From the NCBI RefSeq assembly GCF_000411255.1, contig NZ_KE150412.1:2216300-2280299 (forward strand): a stretch of 64,000 bases of DNA, in the 5' to 3' direction. The position numbers and the translations under genes were made by a program. Positions within the stretch are counted from its first letter, which is position 1. Each line of letters begins with the position of its first letter. Shown one piece after another: positions 1 through 8,239 of this stretch. This DNA comes from Paenibacillus sp. HGH0039 (GTDB lineage Bacteria; Bacillota; Bacilli; Paenibacillales; NBRC-103111). The notes under the pieces were generated by a model. The model saw only the letters and a list, made by a program, of their open reading frames with translations, did not search any database and was not told the DNA's origin.

Positions 1-1032
1 ATCGTTCAGGTCGTATTTGATGAGCTGGCTGAGCGGGTCTTTGGAGTAGCCTTCCGGAATTGTGCCGGAACCGTCGTTCACACTGATGATCGCATAGTTC
101 TTGTTGTAGGCTTTCATCGCCTCGTCGCTGATCGCCCAGTCCAGGAACGCCTTCGCTTCGGGCTTAATCGCCGCCTTCTTCATCAAGGCGTTCGCTTCCA
201 CATCCCAGCCGGAGCCTTCCTGAGGGAATACAACTTCAACCGGCGCGCCTTTCTTCTTCTCCTGGATGCCGCGGTAACCGAACGAGATGCCGATCGGGTA
301 TTCCCCGGCAGCCGCCATCTTGGCCGGTTTGGAACCGGAGTGCGTGTAGACGGCGATATTGTTATGAAGTTTGTCCATGAACTCCCAGGACGGACCTTTG
401 CCGTAGAGCTGCTGCCAACCCGTCACATCGAAAAATCCCGTTCCCGAGGAAGCCGGATTCGGCATCACGATCATGCCTTTGTACTCGGGTTTGATCAGAT
501 CCTGGTATGTCTTCGGCACCGGAAGTTTCTTTTTCTCAAGTTCCTTCGTATTGACGATAAAAGCCGTTTCCCACGCGTCGATGCCCACCCATTTCGCCGT
601 AGTGCCGGTGCTTTTGAACATCGGGGAGACACGTTCGATCCCTTTGGGCGAGTAGCCCTCCACCATGCCGTTCTGATCGAGCACAAGCAGGCTTGTCGCC
701 GCAACGCCCCAGACGACGTCCGCTTGAGGGTTATCCTTCTCGGCCAGCAGCTTGGCCGTAATAATGCCCGTCGAATCCCGGACAATATTTACCTTTACAT
801 CCGGGTTCGTTTTTTTGAACGATTCGAGGTAAGCTTTAATCTGATCGTCTTCCAGTGCGGTGTACACCGTCAGGTCGCCTTTCAGAGCGCCCGATTGGGA
901 AGAGCCCTCATTGCCTCCCGCCTTTTCCGGTGGCTTGGTCGCGGCACCCGCTTCGCTGCCGCTTTTTCCGCAGCCTGCCAGAAGGGAAATCGCCATAAGA
1001 AGAGTCAGGCAAAATGAAGCTGTTTTTTTCAT
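1..1032 (-). CDS. ABC transporter substrate-binding lipoprotein, 2-aminoethylphosphonate/iron type (3' end missing)
   Basis: This is the extracellular binding protein of an ABC importer, cut by the left window edge so its C-terminus is missing. The ATG at 1032 has an AGAGGAT ribosome binding site. A lipoprotein signal peptide ends in the lipobox LLAGC (Cys about residue 21), followed by a Ser/Gly linker, so the protein should be anchored outside the membrane. The mature part starts with the TVYTALEDDQI and ADVVWGVAATSLL motifs typical of the Fe(III)/putrescine/2-aminoethylphosphonate binding-protein superfamily. The ADVVWG stretch fits the PhnS-like 2-aminoethylphosphonate subgroup best. The permease and ATPase would lie beyond the left edge. 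Ferric iron or another anion remains possible as substrate. The family is secure and the substrate is inferred. Confidence 0.8.
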   Translation of the reverse strand, partial: MKKTASFCLTLLMAISLLAGCGKSGSEAGAATKPPEKAGGNEGSSQSGALKGDLTVYTALEDDQIKAYLESFKKTNPDVKVNIVRDSTGIITAKLLAEKDNPQADVVWGVAATSLLVLDQNGMVEGYSPKGIERVSPMFKSTGTTAKWVGIDAWETAFIVNTKELEKKKLPVPKTYQDLIKPEYKGMIVMPNPASSGTGFFDVTGWQQLYGKGPSWEFMDKLHNNIAVYTHSGSKPAKMAAAGEYPIGISFGYRGIQEKKKGAPVEVVFPQEGSGWDVEANALMKKAAIKPEAKAFLDWAISDEAMKAYNKNYAIISVNDGSGTIPEGYSKDPLSQLIKYDLND

Positions 1033-1366
1033 GACCGTCGTTCATCCTCTCGAATTTGTAAAATGGAATAAGCTGCGTTTGGATTCATTTCTCTTACAGT
1101 TGTTATGGTAAAGAAGTTTTGTAAACCCACGATTAAATACAAGTAAAGATTGTGTGTTTAATTTTATTTAATTGTTTTTAGTTGCATTTAAGACGATGAA
1201 CCTAACAAAAAAAGGACAGCCTTTTTAAGACTGTCCTTCTTGCTAGTTGAATTTCGGGTGGGCCGAAGTTCTTATTTACTTTGTTTTGCCTGCGATTGCT
1301 TGGATCAGACGTTCGCCTGACTTTCCCGCAGCGGTCCGGCAGGTTCACCCGCATTTTTCCGCGGAA
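1033..1366. other. Intergenic stretch without a gene
   Basis: AT-rich sequence upstream of the binding-protein gene and downstream of folE. It holds the folE-side terminator at 1206-1238 and presumably the promoter of the binding-protein gene. No coding frame with a ribosome binding site was seen. Confidence 0.6.
1206..1238 (-). terminator. Rho-independent terminator downstream of folE
   Basis: On the minus strand an 8-bp stem AAGGACAG/CTGTCCTT is followed by a run of T residues (the A-run at 1206-1213). It lies about 130 nt after the folE stop codon and would end the tetR-folE transcript. Confidence 0.75.
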
Positions 1367-1954
1367 TTACTTAATCAGCGACAAAAACTCCGCCCGCAAA
1401 GCGGAATCCGTCCGGAACGAGCCGCGTACGGCCGACGTGACGGTTTTGCTGCCGGGCTTCTTCACGCCGCGGGAGCACATGCACAGATGCTCGCCTTCCA
1501 CGACGACCATAATGCCGTGAGGCTCCAGCACCTCGTCCAGCGTGTTGGCGATCTGGGAAGTAATCCGCTCCTGCACCTGCAATTTGCGCGTGATGGCTTC
1601 AACCAGACGGGCGAATTTGCTGAGGCCCGCTATCTTTCCGCTCGGAATGTAACCCACGTGGATTTTGCCGAAAAACGGCGCCATATGATGCTCGCACTGG
1701 CTGTAATAGACGATATCTTTGATGATAACGAGTTCCTCGTGCTGCTCATCGAAGGTTACGCCGAGTACGTCGCGAAAATCCGCCTCATATCCGGCGAAGA
1801 TCTCCTCGTACATCCGGGTTACACGCGCCGGAGTATCCAGCAGCCCCTCGCGTTCCGGGTTCTCTCCGATCAGACGAAGTATTTCCCGGATATGCCCTTC
1901 AATCTGTTCGCGGTTATCCGCGACTTTCGTGTTTTTGTATTCTTTAGCCGGCAT
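1367..1954 (-). CDS. folE: GTP cyclohydrolase I (FolE, type IA)
   Basis: FolE converts GTP to 7,8-dihydroneopterin triphosphate, the first step of tetrahydrofolate synthesis. In queuosine-making bacteria it also feeds the 7-deazaguanine route, for which a late enzyme, QueG, is encoded nearby. The 195-residue length is normal for a bacterial enzyme. The zinc-site residues are visible: Cys87 with His89/His90 in [10 protein letters not shown] and Cys158 in the [11 protein letters not shown] motif. The ATG has an AAGGAG site located inside the end of the preceding tetR gene. The two genes overlap by 11 nt, which implies translational coupling. Pairing folE with a TetR repressor is not the usual folate-operon arrangement. 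Identification is very secure. Confidence 0.97.
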   Translation of the reverse strand: MPAKEYKNTKVADNREQIEGHIREILRLIGENPEREGLLDTPARVTRMYEEIFAGYEADFRDVLGVTFDEQHEELVIIKDIVYYSQCEHHMAPFFGKIHVGYIPSGKIAGLSKFARLVEAITRKLQVQERITSQIANTLDEVLEPHGIMVVVEGEHLCMCSRGVKKPGSKTVTSAVRGSFRTDSALRAEFLSLIK

Positions 1955-2552
1955 GTTGCTCTCCTTCCGATCCGTTCCCTATGATATGTTTCACCAGCTT
2001 GCCGCCGTACTGCAGCGCGAAACTACTGCGGTGCGCTTTGCCGAGAAGCATGCCGCCCTGCAGCAGTGCGGTCAGCGCAACGGCCGTTTCCCTGGCTTTC
2101 ATGCCATGAAGGTTGATCTCTTGATTAGCTGCCCCTTCCTGCAGGCAGGCTTCGATTCTATTCTCTATGTCTTCGAGAAAATCCACCAGCAAGCGGCGCA
2201 GTTCTTCGTACCGGTCCCCCAATTCAAGAACCAGGTTGCCGATGTAGCATCCCCTGCGGCAATCATGCTCTTCCGCCGAGACCTGCATGAGGCGGAACAG
2301 CCGTCCCAGCCTCTCTTTCGGCCCGAGCGCCCGGTTGTCCAGCGACGGCCCGAATATCTGCTCCTCCATCAGCGCGATCTTCTGCTGAATGACTTGCCGG
2401 CCGAGCTCTTCCTTACTCTTAAAATGGTAGTAAAAGTTGCTTTTCACCACGCCGCACCGGGAGAGAATTTCTTCCAGGCCCGTAGCCTGAAAGCCTTGCT
2501 CGTGAAAAAGTTCCATGGCAGCAGCGATAATCTTATCTTTGTTGCTGGGCAT
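1944..2552 (-). CDS. TetR/AcrR-family transcriptional regulator
   Basis: A 202-residue one-component repressor with the N-terminal TetR helix-turn-helix. The pattern runs through [21 protein letters not shown] and [15 protein letters not shown], about residues 8-55. An all-helical ligand domain follows; its Cys pair in [10 protein letters not shown] may sense an electrophile or metal. The ATG is preceded by AGAGGTGG. The gene is first in a two-gene unit and its 3' end overlaps folE by 11 nt, so it probably autoregulates and controls folE in cis. The ligand is unknown. Family assignment is certain and the target is inferred from overlap. Confidence 0.88.
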   Translation of the reverse strand: MPSNKDKIIAAAMELFHEQGFQATGLEEILSRCGVVKSNFYYHFKSKEELGRQVIQQKIALMEEQIFGPSLDNRALGPKERLGRLFRLMQVSAEEHDCRRGCYIGNLVLELGDRYEELRRLLVDFLEDIENRIEACLQEGAANQEINLHGMKARETAVALTALLQGGMLLGKAHRSSFALQYGGKLVKHIIGNGSEGEQHAG

Positions 2553-2645
2553 AAGCCAACCACCTCTGGATAATACTGGTCCGTTCTACTCAAAGGGCCG
2601 AGCAGCCTGTGAAACAGGATTCCCGGCCGCTTTCATGCGGATTTT

Positions 2646-2888
2646 TTATTTGGATCTTGCATTTTTATTCGGCTTTTTGCTGGTCAGGTTCTGGTTCTTC
2701 ATCATAGTCTGCACTTTGTTCATTTGCTGCTTGTTCATGTTGTAGCCCATCTGCTTAGCCATCTTCTGGATCATTTCCGGATTGTTCTGCATCGATTCGA
2801 GCTGCTTACGGAGATAGAACACTCCGATAAAAAAGCCTCCGACCAGTCCCGCTATCAAGGTCAGAATCGGAATGATAATTTGCCACAT
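2646..2888 (-). CDS. yneF: YneF-family (UPF0154) small membrane protein
   Basis: An 80-residue protein with one N-terminal transmembrane segment (about residues 4-27, IIIPILTLIAGLVGGFFIGVF). A basic, Met/Gln/Asn-rich cytoplasmic tail contains the family-typical NPEMIQKMAKQMGYNMNKQQMNKV pattern in two adjoining parts. This matches the conserved YneF/UPF0154 family of Firmicutes, whose biochemical role is unknown. A purine-rich AGGGGGAA lies upstream of the ATG. It sits alone between tetR and the HD-GYP gene on the same strand. The family match is good, but no function can be stated. Confidence 0.85.
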   Translation of the reverse strand: MWQIIIPILTLIAGLVGGFFIGVFYLRKQLESMQNNPEMIQKMAKQMGYNMNKQQMNKVQTMMKNQNLTSKKPNKNARSK

Positions 2889-2966
2889 CCTGCTTTTCCC
2901 CCTGCGTTCAAAAATTGTTTTCAGTCAAACTCATCATAGCATTATAAAGCCGAAAATCCAAGCTTC

Positions 2967-3998
2967 TCAGGCCAACACGTGTTCGATAAAAAGCGTGGTG
3001 TGTTTCGCCAGATCCATTTCCTTCACATCGTACTCTTTGCCGCCGCCCTGTTTGATGATGCGGACCACCGGACGGCCCGGCAAGCCCCGGTGCTGGCCGA
3101 CCACTACACCCGTTTCACGAGTGGACAGACGGACGGAAATCCCCGTCGGATAGACCGATACGGTGCGCAGAAAGTGAATCAGGATGTCCCTGTCCAGCTT
3201 CGTACCCGCCATAGCCATCATGTGCTCGATCGCCACATGGGGGAGCAGCCCCGCGTCCAGGCCGCTGCCTTGAAGGAGATTGTCGTAGGTATTGGCCGCA
3301 CTTACGATCTTCGCGTACAGATGAATCTGCTCTCCCAGGAGTCTGCGCGGCTTGCCTAGCCCGTCAGGCGTTTCGTGGTGCTGGAACGCGACATGCGCGA
3401 TAAGCAGGCTGTATTCCCGCTTGGCTTTAAGCAGCTCGAAGCCTCTCCACGTATGATGAAGCCGGTCGTCCTTGGCTTCGTCGTCCGTAATCCGGTCCAG
3501 CTTGCCTACGTCGTGAAGCAGCGCGCCGATAGCCAGCTCTTTAAGCTGCTGCGGATTCAGATTCATATTGATCCCGATCAGTGTGGAAATCATGCAGACG
3601 TTGAGGGCATGCAGGTACATGTCATTGTCTTTCGTGCGGATATCCGTCAGTTGGATCAGAACGTCCTTGTTTTTTAAAATTTCGTCCAGCAGCGTATCCA
3701 CGTTTTTGCTCATGTGGCGTGTATTGAAGTCTTTACCGGACCGGATGGAATCGAAGGTGTCCAGCATCTGCCGGATGACGATCCGCTTCGTTTCCTCGCT
3801 GACGACTTCGGGAATTTCGATATCGTCCGTCTCCTGATCCTGGATATAAAGCATGGAAACCCCGATGCGTCTCAGCGTATTAATCATATAAACGGTAAGC
3901 TGAACCCCCTCGGCCAGCATAACCGCCCCGGACGCCGTAAAAATCGTCTTTCCCAGATATTGTCCCGGTTCTATGGAATCAATAGGAACATATTTCAT
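2967..3998 (-). CDS. Divergent HD-GYP domain protein, possible cyclic-di-GMP phosphodiesterase
   Basis: A 343-residue cytoplasmic protein. The first 60 residues (PGQYLGKTIF, MINTLRRIGVSMLYI) form the small N-terminal module often found before HD-GYP domains. The HD core is visible as LLHDVGKL (His162-Asp163), then HHTWRGFELL and AFQHHETPDG. In canonical members the latter is followed by GYP and later by a VAD metal ligand. Here GYP is GKP (residues 215-217) and the late Asp is Asn236 in SAANTYDNL. Hydrolysis of cyclic-di-GMP is therefore uncertain. The ATG at 3998 was preferred because GGGAG lies 8 nt upstream. It overlaps the ogt stop as ATGA, so the two are translationally coupled. Confidence 0.78.
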   Translation of the reverse strand: MKYVPIDSIEPGQYLGKTIFTASGAVMLAEGVQLTVYMINTLRRIGVSMLYIQDQETDDIEIPEVVSEETKRIVIRQMLDTFDSIRSGKDFNTRHMSKNVDTLLDEILKNKDVLIQLTDIRTKDNDMYLHALNVCMISTLIGINMNLNPQQLKELAIGALLHDVGKLDRITDDEAKDDRLHHTWRGFELLKAKREYSLLIAHVAFQHHETPDGLGKPRRLLGEQIHLYAKIVSAANTYDNLLQGSGLDAGLLPHVAIEHMMAMAGTKLDRDILIHFLRTVSVYPTGISVRLSTRETGVVVGQHRGLPGRPVVRIIKQGGGKEYDVKEMDLAKHTTLFIEHVLA

Positions 3999-4591
3999 GC
4001 TTTCCACTCCCGATTCTTCGATGTATGCCGGACATCCGCCGGCGACCAGCCCTCTAGCTCAAGCAGAGCCGTCTTGACGGGAAGCCCGCCCCCGTATCCT
4101 ACCAGCTGCCCGCCTGCGCCTATAATGCGGTGGCACGGGATGACGATCGGGACCGGATTGCGGTTGTTGGCCCCGCCGACCGCCCTGACCGCCTGAGGCG
4201 ATCCGATGGCGGCGGCGATGTCTTTATAAGAAGCGGTAGCTCCGTACGGAACGGACAGCAGCGCCTTCCAGACCCGGAGCTGAAACTCCGTCCCCCGCAG
4301 ATCGAATGCGAGGTCGAACGAACGTCTCTGTCCGCTGAAATACTCTGCAAGCTGTTCTCTGATTTCCCGGAATCCTCCGGGACTCGGAACAAGGGTACCG
4401 CCCGGAATCCAGCGGTCCGTCCATTGCTCCAGCTTGCGGACCGCTTCCGGACCGCTCCCGAATTCGATCGCGCAGAGCCCCGTCTTCGTCCTGGCGAGAA
4501 GCAGAGGGCCGATTAGAGAATCCAGCGTATCGGTTTCTATATAGACAGATTCCCCTGCCGTCGTGACCGTTCCTCTGCCGCTGTCGTCCAT
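3995..4591 (-). CDS. ogt: Methylated-DNA--protein-cysteine methyltransferase (Ogt/MGMT)
   Basis: A suicide repair enzyme that moves the alkyl group from O6-alkylguanine in DNA to its own cysteine. The acceptor is Cys153 in the signature IPCHRII. The preceding DNA-binding motif EFQLRVWKALLSVPYGATAS is typical, as is the asparagine-hinge region RAVGGANNRNPVPIV. At 198 residues it has the N-terminal ribonuclease-like domain plus the catalytic domain. The frame is open further upstream, but that part is low-complexity Arg/Ala sequence. The ATG at 4591 follows GAGGGATG and gives the standard length. It lies between queG (74 nt gap) and the HD-GYP gene (4-nt overlap) in one operon. Confidence 0.93.
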   Translation of the reverse strand: MDDSGRGTVTTAGESVYIETDTLDSLIGPLLLARTKTGLCAIEFGSGPEAVRKLEQWTDRWIPGGTLVPSPGGFREIREQLAEYFSGQRRSFDLAFDLRGTEFQLRVWKALLSVPYGATASYKDIAAAIGSPQAVRAVGGANNRNPVPIVIPCHRIIGAGGQLVGYGGGLPVKTALLELEGWSPADVRHTSKNREWKA

Positions 4592-4664
4592 TACGCATCC
4601 CTCCGCTTGTGGTAGTTGGCTGCGGGCACTTCCGGCAGCGCGCCCCGGGCTTAACGCACGGCGG

Positions 4665-5912
4665 CTACTCCGCAGCCGGTGCCGTTCCGGCGCCGTCCGC
4701 CTGCGGCCCGCCGGCTTCTGGCGCGGCCGGATCGCCGCCGCTTGGCGAAAGCCCGCCGAGCTTCCGCGCCGCCTTGTCCAGCTCGGCAAGCACCCCTTCG
4801 TCGCGTTCGCTGCGCTGCGCCCGGAGCACGGCTTCTAGCGCCGCCTCGCCTCCGATCTTGCCGAGCGACCAGGCCGCCGTGGCCCGAAGCTCCGGACGCG
4901 GATCGTCCTTGAGCAGGGAAGCGAGCACCGGAACGGCCGACCGGTCCTTGAAATTGCCCAGCGCGAGCACCGCATTGCGCTGGATGGGCTTGCGCCCCCT
5001 CCAGGCCGCCGAGCTTCTTCCGAAGCGCTCCTTGAATTCCCGGTTGCCCATGGTGAGCAGCGGGATCAATAACGGCTTCACGACCTCGTGATCCGGCTGG
5101 AGATCCTCGTGGTGCGTCCAGTTCTTGCCCTTGTTCACCGGGCAGACGATCTGGCACGTATCGCATCCGTACAGCCGGTTCCCGATCTTCTCCTTGAACT
5201 CGTCCGGAATCGTTCCCTTCGTCTGCGTGATGAAGGAAATGCACCGGCTGGAGTTCAGCTGCCCGGGCCCAACAAGCGCTCCCGTCGGGCAGGCGTCGAT
5301 GCAGATCCGGCATTCCCCGCACTGGTCCATAATAGGAGTATCGGCGGGGAAAGGAAGATTTGTAAGCAATTCGCCGAGGTAAACCCAGGAACCCCACTCG
5401 GGAGTTATGACGGCGCAGTTTTTGCCGACCCAGCCGATTCCCGCACGCTCTGCCACGGCACGGTCCACGAGAGCGCCGGTGTCGACCATGTCCATAAACC
5501 GGACATCGTCGACGCGCTCTTCCAGAAACGCCCCCAGCCGCTTCAGCCGGTCCCGCAGGACCAGGTGGTAATCGTCGCCCCAGGCGGCCCGGGCCAGCAT
5601 CCCCCGGTACGCCCCCGCTTCCGAGCGTGGAGGGTTAACCAGCTTGGAGGGATAGGCGACCGCGATAGCGATGATGGATTTGACCCCTTCGAAGCTGCGG
5701 TCCGGGTTAACGCGCTTATCGATATCCGGCTCTTCGAAGCCGGATTCGTAGCCCTTCTCGCGGTGCCGAAGAAGAATATCCTTCAAATCGTGAAAAGGCT
5801 CCGCCGAAGCGAAACCGATTTTATCGATTCCGAGCGACGGCGCCGCCTGGATGATTTCCTGCTTAAGCAGGAGCAGTTCCCTTTCGGAAGCATCCGCAAG
5901 TGTTATCCGCAC
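4665..5912 (-). CDS. queG: Epoxyqueuosine reductase QueG
   Basis: QueG reduces epoxyqueuosine in tRNA to queuosine, the last step of Q34 modification, using cobalamin and two [4Fe-4S] clusters. The 415-residue protein shows the catalytic region DTGALVDRAVAERAGIGW and both ferredoxin-like motifs. Cys198-X2-Cys201-X2-Cys204-X3-Cys208 ends in CPTGAL, and Cys250-X2-Cys253-X3-Cys257 follows. HEAT-like repeats occupy about residues 300-385. The last 30 residues are a Pro/Ala/Gly-rich tail that is probably non-essential. The start is a GTG with a GGAAGGAGGG site. It heads the queG-ogt-HD-GYP run. Its cobalamin dependence is notable beside the B12 riboswitch at 37.2 kb. Confidence 0.95.
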   Translation of the reverse strand: MRITLADASERELLLLKQEIIQAAPSLGIDKIGFASAEPFHDLKDILLRHREKGYESGFEEPDIDKRVNPDRSFEGVKSIIAIAVAYPSKLVNPPRSEAGAYRGMLARAAWGDDYHLVLRDRLKRLGAFLEERVDDVRFMDMVDTGALVDRAVAERAGIGWVGKNCAVITPEWGSWVYLGELLTNLPFPADTPIMDQCGECRICIDACPTGALVGPGQLNSSRCISFITQTKGTIPDEFKEKIGNRLYGCDTCQIVCPVNKGKNWTHHEDLQPDHEVVKPLLIPLLTMGNREFKERFGRSSAAWRGRKPIQRNAVLALGNFKDRSAVPVLASLLKDDPRPELRATAAWSLGKIGGEAALEAVLRAQRSERDEGVLAELDKAARKLGGLSPSGGDPAAPEAGGPQADGAGTAPAAE

Positions 5913-6064
5913 GCTCTATCCCTCCTTCCGTATCGTCTGAGTTGAAACGTTCAAACCGGCTCTGCTAACGGACGGTGTATCCGGGCAGGGGCCTTTCTTC
6001 CTGCGTGTGCGCTCTTTAAGCGCCAGCTGCTTCTCAGGTCTTATTCGTGCCCCTAAAAGCCTTT

Positions 6065-6673
6065 CTAGAGACCTTTCAGGGCGTCTGACGGCCATACTAT
6101 CCATTCTGCCCGTCCGATCAGCAAACTAACGGCTGCCGGACCGAAACTCCGGCTGTCCAGGCTCGCTCCGCTGCGCCGGTTGTCGCCCATGACGAAACAG
6201 TAGCCTTTACCTACGGTTAAAGGACCGTAATCGCCGTCCCCGATCCTTTCGTCCGTATAGGGCTCCTTCAGTTCTTCCCCGTTTACAAATACCCGGCCGT
6301 CCGTAATTTCAAGCCGGTCACCGGCCGCAGCCACGATCCTTTTGACCAGATAGGGGTGGGTCTTCTCCATGTCTGTCCCATCCGGTTCTTTCAGGACTAC
6401 GACGTCTCCCCGGCTGAAACTCCCGGTCCAAGCAGCCGTTTTATTCACAAAAAGCCGCTCCCCTTCATGCAGGGTCGGCTCCATCGATATTCCGCGGACG
6501 GCGGAAATGTTGAATCCGTACCGCTGAATAACGGCAGCAGCCAGTATAATGACAACGAAAGTTCCCAGCCTGCTCCAGTTTCTTCTCCCGGAAATGCGGC
6601 CGCCTCCCTGCACTCCGCCCGTCTCCGGTGCGGGCGCGGAAGAAGACCGGGGTTCCCGCCTGGAATCCGTCAC
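6065..6673 (-). CDS. lepB: Signal peptidase I
   Basis: The membrane-bound serine protease that removes signal peptides from exported proteins. An N-terminal cytoplasmic Pro/Ser/Gly-rich stretch of about 33 residues precedes one transmembrane helix (about 36-52). The catalytic Ser63 lies in RGISMEPTL and the general-base Lys111 in VKRIVA. The GDNRRSGASLDSR box that follows is diagnostic. At 202 residues it has the Gram-positive SipS-like size. Translation starts at GTG, one nucleotide after the stop of the upstream DUF402 gene, with GGAGG inside that gene's end, so the pair is cotranscribed. Identification is secure. Which of several paralogues it is cannot be told. Confidence 0.95.
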   Translation of the reverse strand: MTDSRREPRSSSAPAPETGGVQGGGRISGRRNWSRLGTFVVIILAAAVIQRYGFNISAVRGISMEPTLHEGERLFVNKTAAWTGSFSRGDVVVLKEPDGTDMEKTHPYLVKRIVAAAGDRLEITDGRVFVNGEELKEPYTDERIGDGDYGPLTVGKGYCFVMGDNRRSGASLDSRSFGPAAVSLLIGRAEWIVWPSDALKGL

Positions 6674-6674
6674 C

Positions 6675-7226
6675 TCACGCCTCCGTTTCCCTGTCCTTCC
6701 ACAGCTGATAGTATCGGCGGACGCTTTCGTCCCCGAACGGGGCGCCCTGTTTGCCGATTCGTTTCAGCAGGGCGTCCAGCCCCGCCTTTACTTTCGATTC
6801 GACCAGCGGAGGATACCGGTACAGCGCCTTATGCTGCTCGTATTCCTCCCGGTCCACGACATGAACGTCGCCTCCGGCCATCCGGATCACATCCAGATCG
6901 TAGTCGATGTAGGTGATCACGTTGCCCGCCCGGTAAAACGGCGAGGCTACGTTGCAGTAGTAGCGCACGCCCCCCTCTTCGAGAAGAGCGACGATATTGT
7001 ACCATTCCCCCGGTATAAAAAAAGAGACGCCCGGAATCCGGCTTGTCCATTCCTTCCCGTCCGCTTCCTGGATTTTCGTCTGGTTGTTGATAAACACGTT
7101 CATGTTTTCTCTCTGATGTTCGGGATGGAGCTCGTGCTGGGGCACTTTCCAGTTCTCCAGCCACATCCGGTGCAGATGACCGTCGTGCTTAAAGCTCTTA
7201 ATGACAAAATGCTCGAAAGATTCCAT
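6675..7226 (-). CDS. DUF402 protein, nucleoside tri-/diphosphate phosphatase (Ntdp/YgaC-like)
   Basis: A 183-residue cytoplasmic protein of the DUF402 family, which includes nucleoside di- and triphosphate phosphatases such as Bacillus YgaC. The family features are visible: HRMWLENWKVP near the N-terminus, the acidic strand VITYIDYDLDVIRMAGGD and the C-terminal VDREEYEQHKALYRYP. The paired Asp residues in YIDYDLDVI are the likely metal ligands. The ATG follows GAGGGGC. The 3' end abuts lepB with one nucleotide between stop and start. The family is secure; substrate specificity is taken from characterised relatives and not visible here. Confidence 0.85.
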   Translation of the reverse strand: MESFEHFVIKSFKHDGHLHRMWLENWKVPQHELHPEHQRENMNVFINNQTKIQEADGKEWTSRIPGVSFFIPGEWYNIVALLEEGGVRYYCNVASPFYRAGNVITYIDYDLDVIRMAGGDVHVVDREEYEQHKALYRYPPLVESKVKAGLDALLKRIGKQGAPFGDESVRRYYQLWKDRETEA

Positions 7227-7374
7227 TGAAATTGCCCCTCTATATAAACCGTCTCATCCGGCTAATGCAGCTTATGCTCATGACTTCATTGGTATTGTCG
7301 GTTAATTTGAAATTCGATCAGGTTGAAACGAAATGACCGGAACCCGCGTAGAAAAATAAATACGCAGCGACTAA

Positions 7375-7482
7375 AAAAGCTCCCTACGGAGCCCGTTCTT
7401 CCCGGCATAAAAGAAGTGGTTACAATAAAAGCATACCTTCCTCCCGGGAGCGGAGCCTGTCCGCCAGCGACAAAAAGATATG
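7375..7482 (-). ncRNA. Candidate structured small RNA or leader with its own terminator
   Basis: On the minus strand a TATAAT box (7488-7493) is followed by about 108 nt of strongly self-complementary sequence. The 5' GGCATA can pair with TATGCC near the 3' half, an inner GCGGA/TCCGC hairpin and CTCCCGGGAG follow, and the stretch ends in GCTCC-GTA-GGAGC plus six T. No ribosome binding site or plausible protein was found. The -35 is weak. It resembles no riboswitch class that I can recognise. It could be a free sRNA or a leader of the DUF402 gene 150 nt downstream. Confidence 0.35.
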
Positions 7483-7506
7483 CCTTCATTATACTATAAT
7501 TGACCC

Positions 7507-7938
7507 CTACATGCTTGCTTTCTTTACAATGCTGAGCCGGTTTGCCGTTCTCGTAAAATCGGAGTGATTGTATCCCGCCGACTCATAAACAGGCAGCACC
7601 AATTCATTGTGATGATCGACTGTGACAAGAATGCGTTTAACCTTACGCTGCATAAAACGCTGCTTCATTCCTTCAATCAAAGCCTTGCCGATTCCCTTGC
7701 GACGATGCCCGGGTGCAACTGCCAGGCGGTAATAGTACCCTTTGTTATCATCGATAGTCCCGATTACCATACCAACCAGCTCATCCTGCTCTTCCGCAAC
7801 CAACACTAATTCGCCGTCCCACGACAGCTGCTTGGCAAACGCCTGCATCGTTTCCTTGTAACAAGGATCGCTGAGCGCTTCCTGAAGCAGACCGGAGATC
7901 GAGCTGTAATCAGACAATCGAAAAGAACGAACACGCAT
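7507..7938 (-). CDS. GNAT-family N-acetyltransferase
   Basis: A 143-residue acetyltransferase of the GNAT fold. The acetyl-CoA-binding motif A is clear as RLAVAPGHRRKGIGKALIEGM (about residues 69-89, shown here in full except for flanks), followed by VTVDHHNELVLPVYESAGY. The N-terminal RVRSFRLSDYSSISGLL is the usual first strand and helix. The ATG at 7938 with GGGAG upstream was chosen over longer frames. The acceptor substrate cannot be inferred. It is a single gene, and two cre-like boxes lie about 115-140 nt upstream. Confidence 0.8.
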   Translation of the reverse strand: MRVRSFRLSDYSSISGLLQEALSDPCYKETMQAFAKQLSWDGELVLVAEEQDELVGMVIGTIDDNKGYYYRLAVAPGHRRKGIGKALIEGMKQRFMQRKVKRILVTVDHHNELVLPVYESAGYNHSDFTRTANRLSIVKKASM

Positions 7939-8050
7939 GAGGTCCACTCCCACAATATCAATTTTTCGGTGTAAAAATAATTTTACGACAAAAAACGCCG
8001 AAAATCCTCCCTTTTTTTCAAAAAACACTAGCTTTTCTTAATAAATCTCT

Positions 8051-8078
8051 TGAAAGCGCTTAATAGGAAGCGTTTACA
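8051..8078. promoter_or_regulatory. Two adjacent cre-like (CcpA) boxes
   Basis: TGAAAGCGCTTAAT (8051-8064) and AGGAAGCGTTTACA (8065-8078) lie back to back. The second fits the cre consensus TGNAANCGNTNNCA at all but the first position; the first misses the last two. They sit upstream of the GNAT gene on the minus strand and downstream of the sugar operon, so the target is unclear. Confidence 0.45.
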
Positions 8079-8210
8079 TGACTTTTTGTGCTTTTTTTCG
8101 CCTAAAAAGTCCTTCTTCTTCCAACAGTTTCATAGGATTACGGACCTGGGAAAAGCCGCTTTCGGGTTCTTCCTCATTTGAATCTTTTTGGAAGGCCGAC
8201 TTCCGGGCAC

Positions 8211-8239
8211 AAAAAAAACAGCCGGGTTATCCCGGCTGT
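8211..8239 (-). terminator. Terminator of the sugar-utilisation operon
   Basis: A perfect 9-bp stem ACAGCCGGG/CCCGGCTGT with a 4-nt loop is followed on the minus strand by eight T residues. It lies 80 nt after the GH4 stop codon. Confidence 0.88.

Noticed and set aside
2560..2600. TetR operator before the folE-linked tetR gene
   Set aside because: Only GGA...TCC ends match over 15 bp; the symmetry is too weak to claim a site.
5916..6104. 62-codon minus-strand frame between lepB and queG
   Set aside because: It starts inside the end of lepB, is Arg-rich and lacks motifs.
7286..7489. 67-codon minus-strand frame before the DUF402 gene
   Set aside because: Its ATG lies at the edge of a -10 box with no ribosome binding site, and the frame passes through a terminator hairpin. 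A structured RNA explains the interval better.
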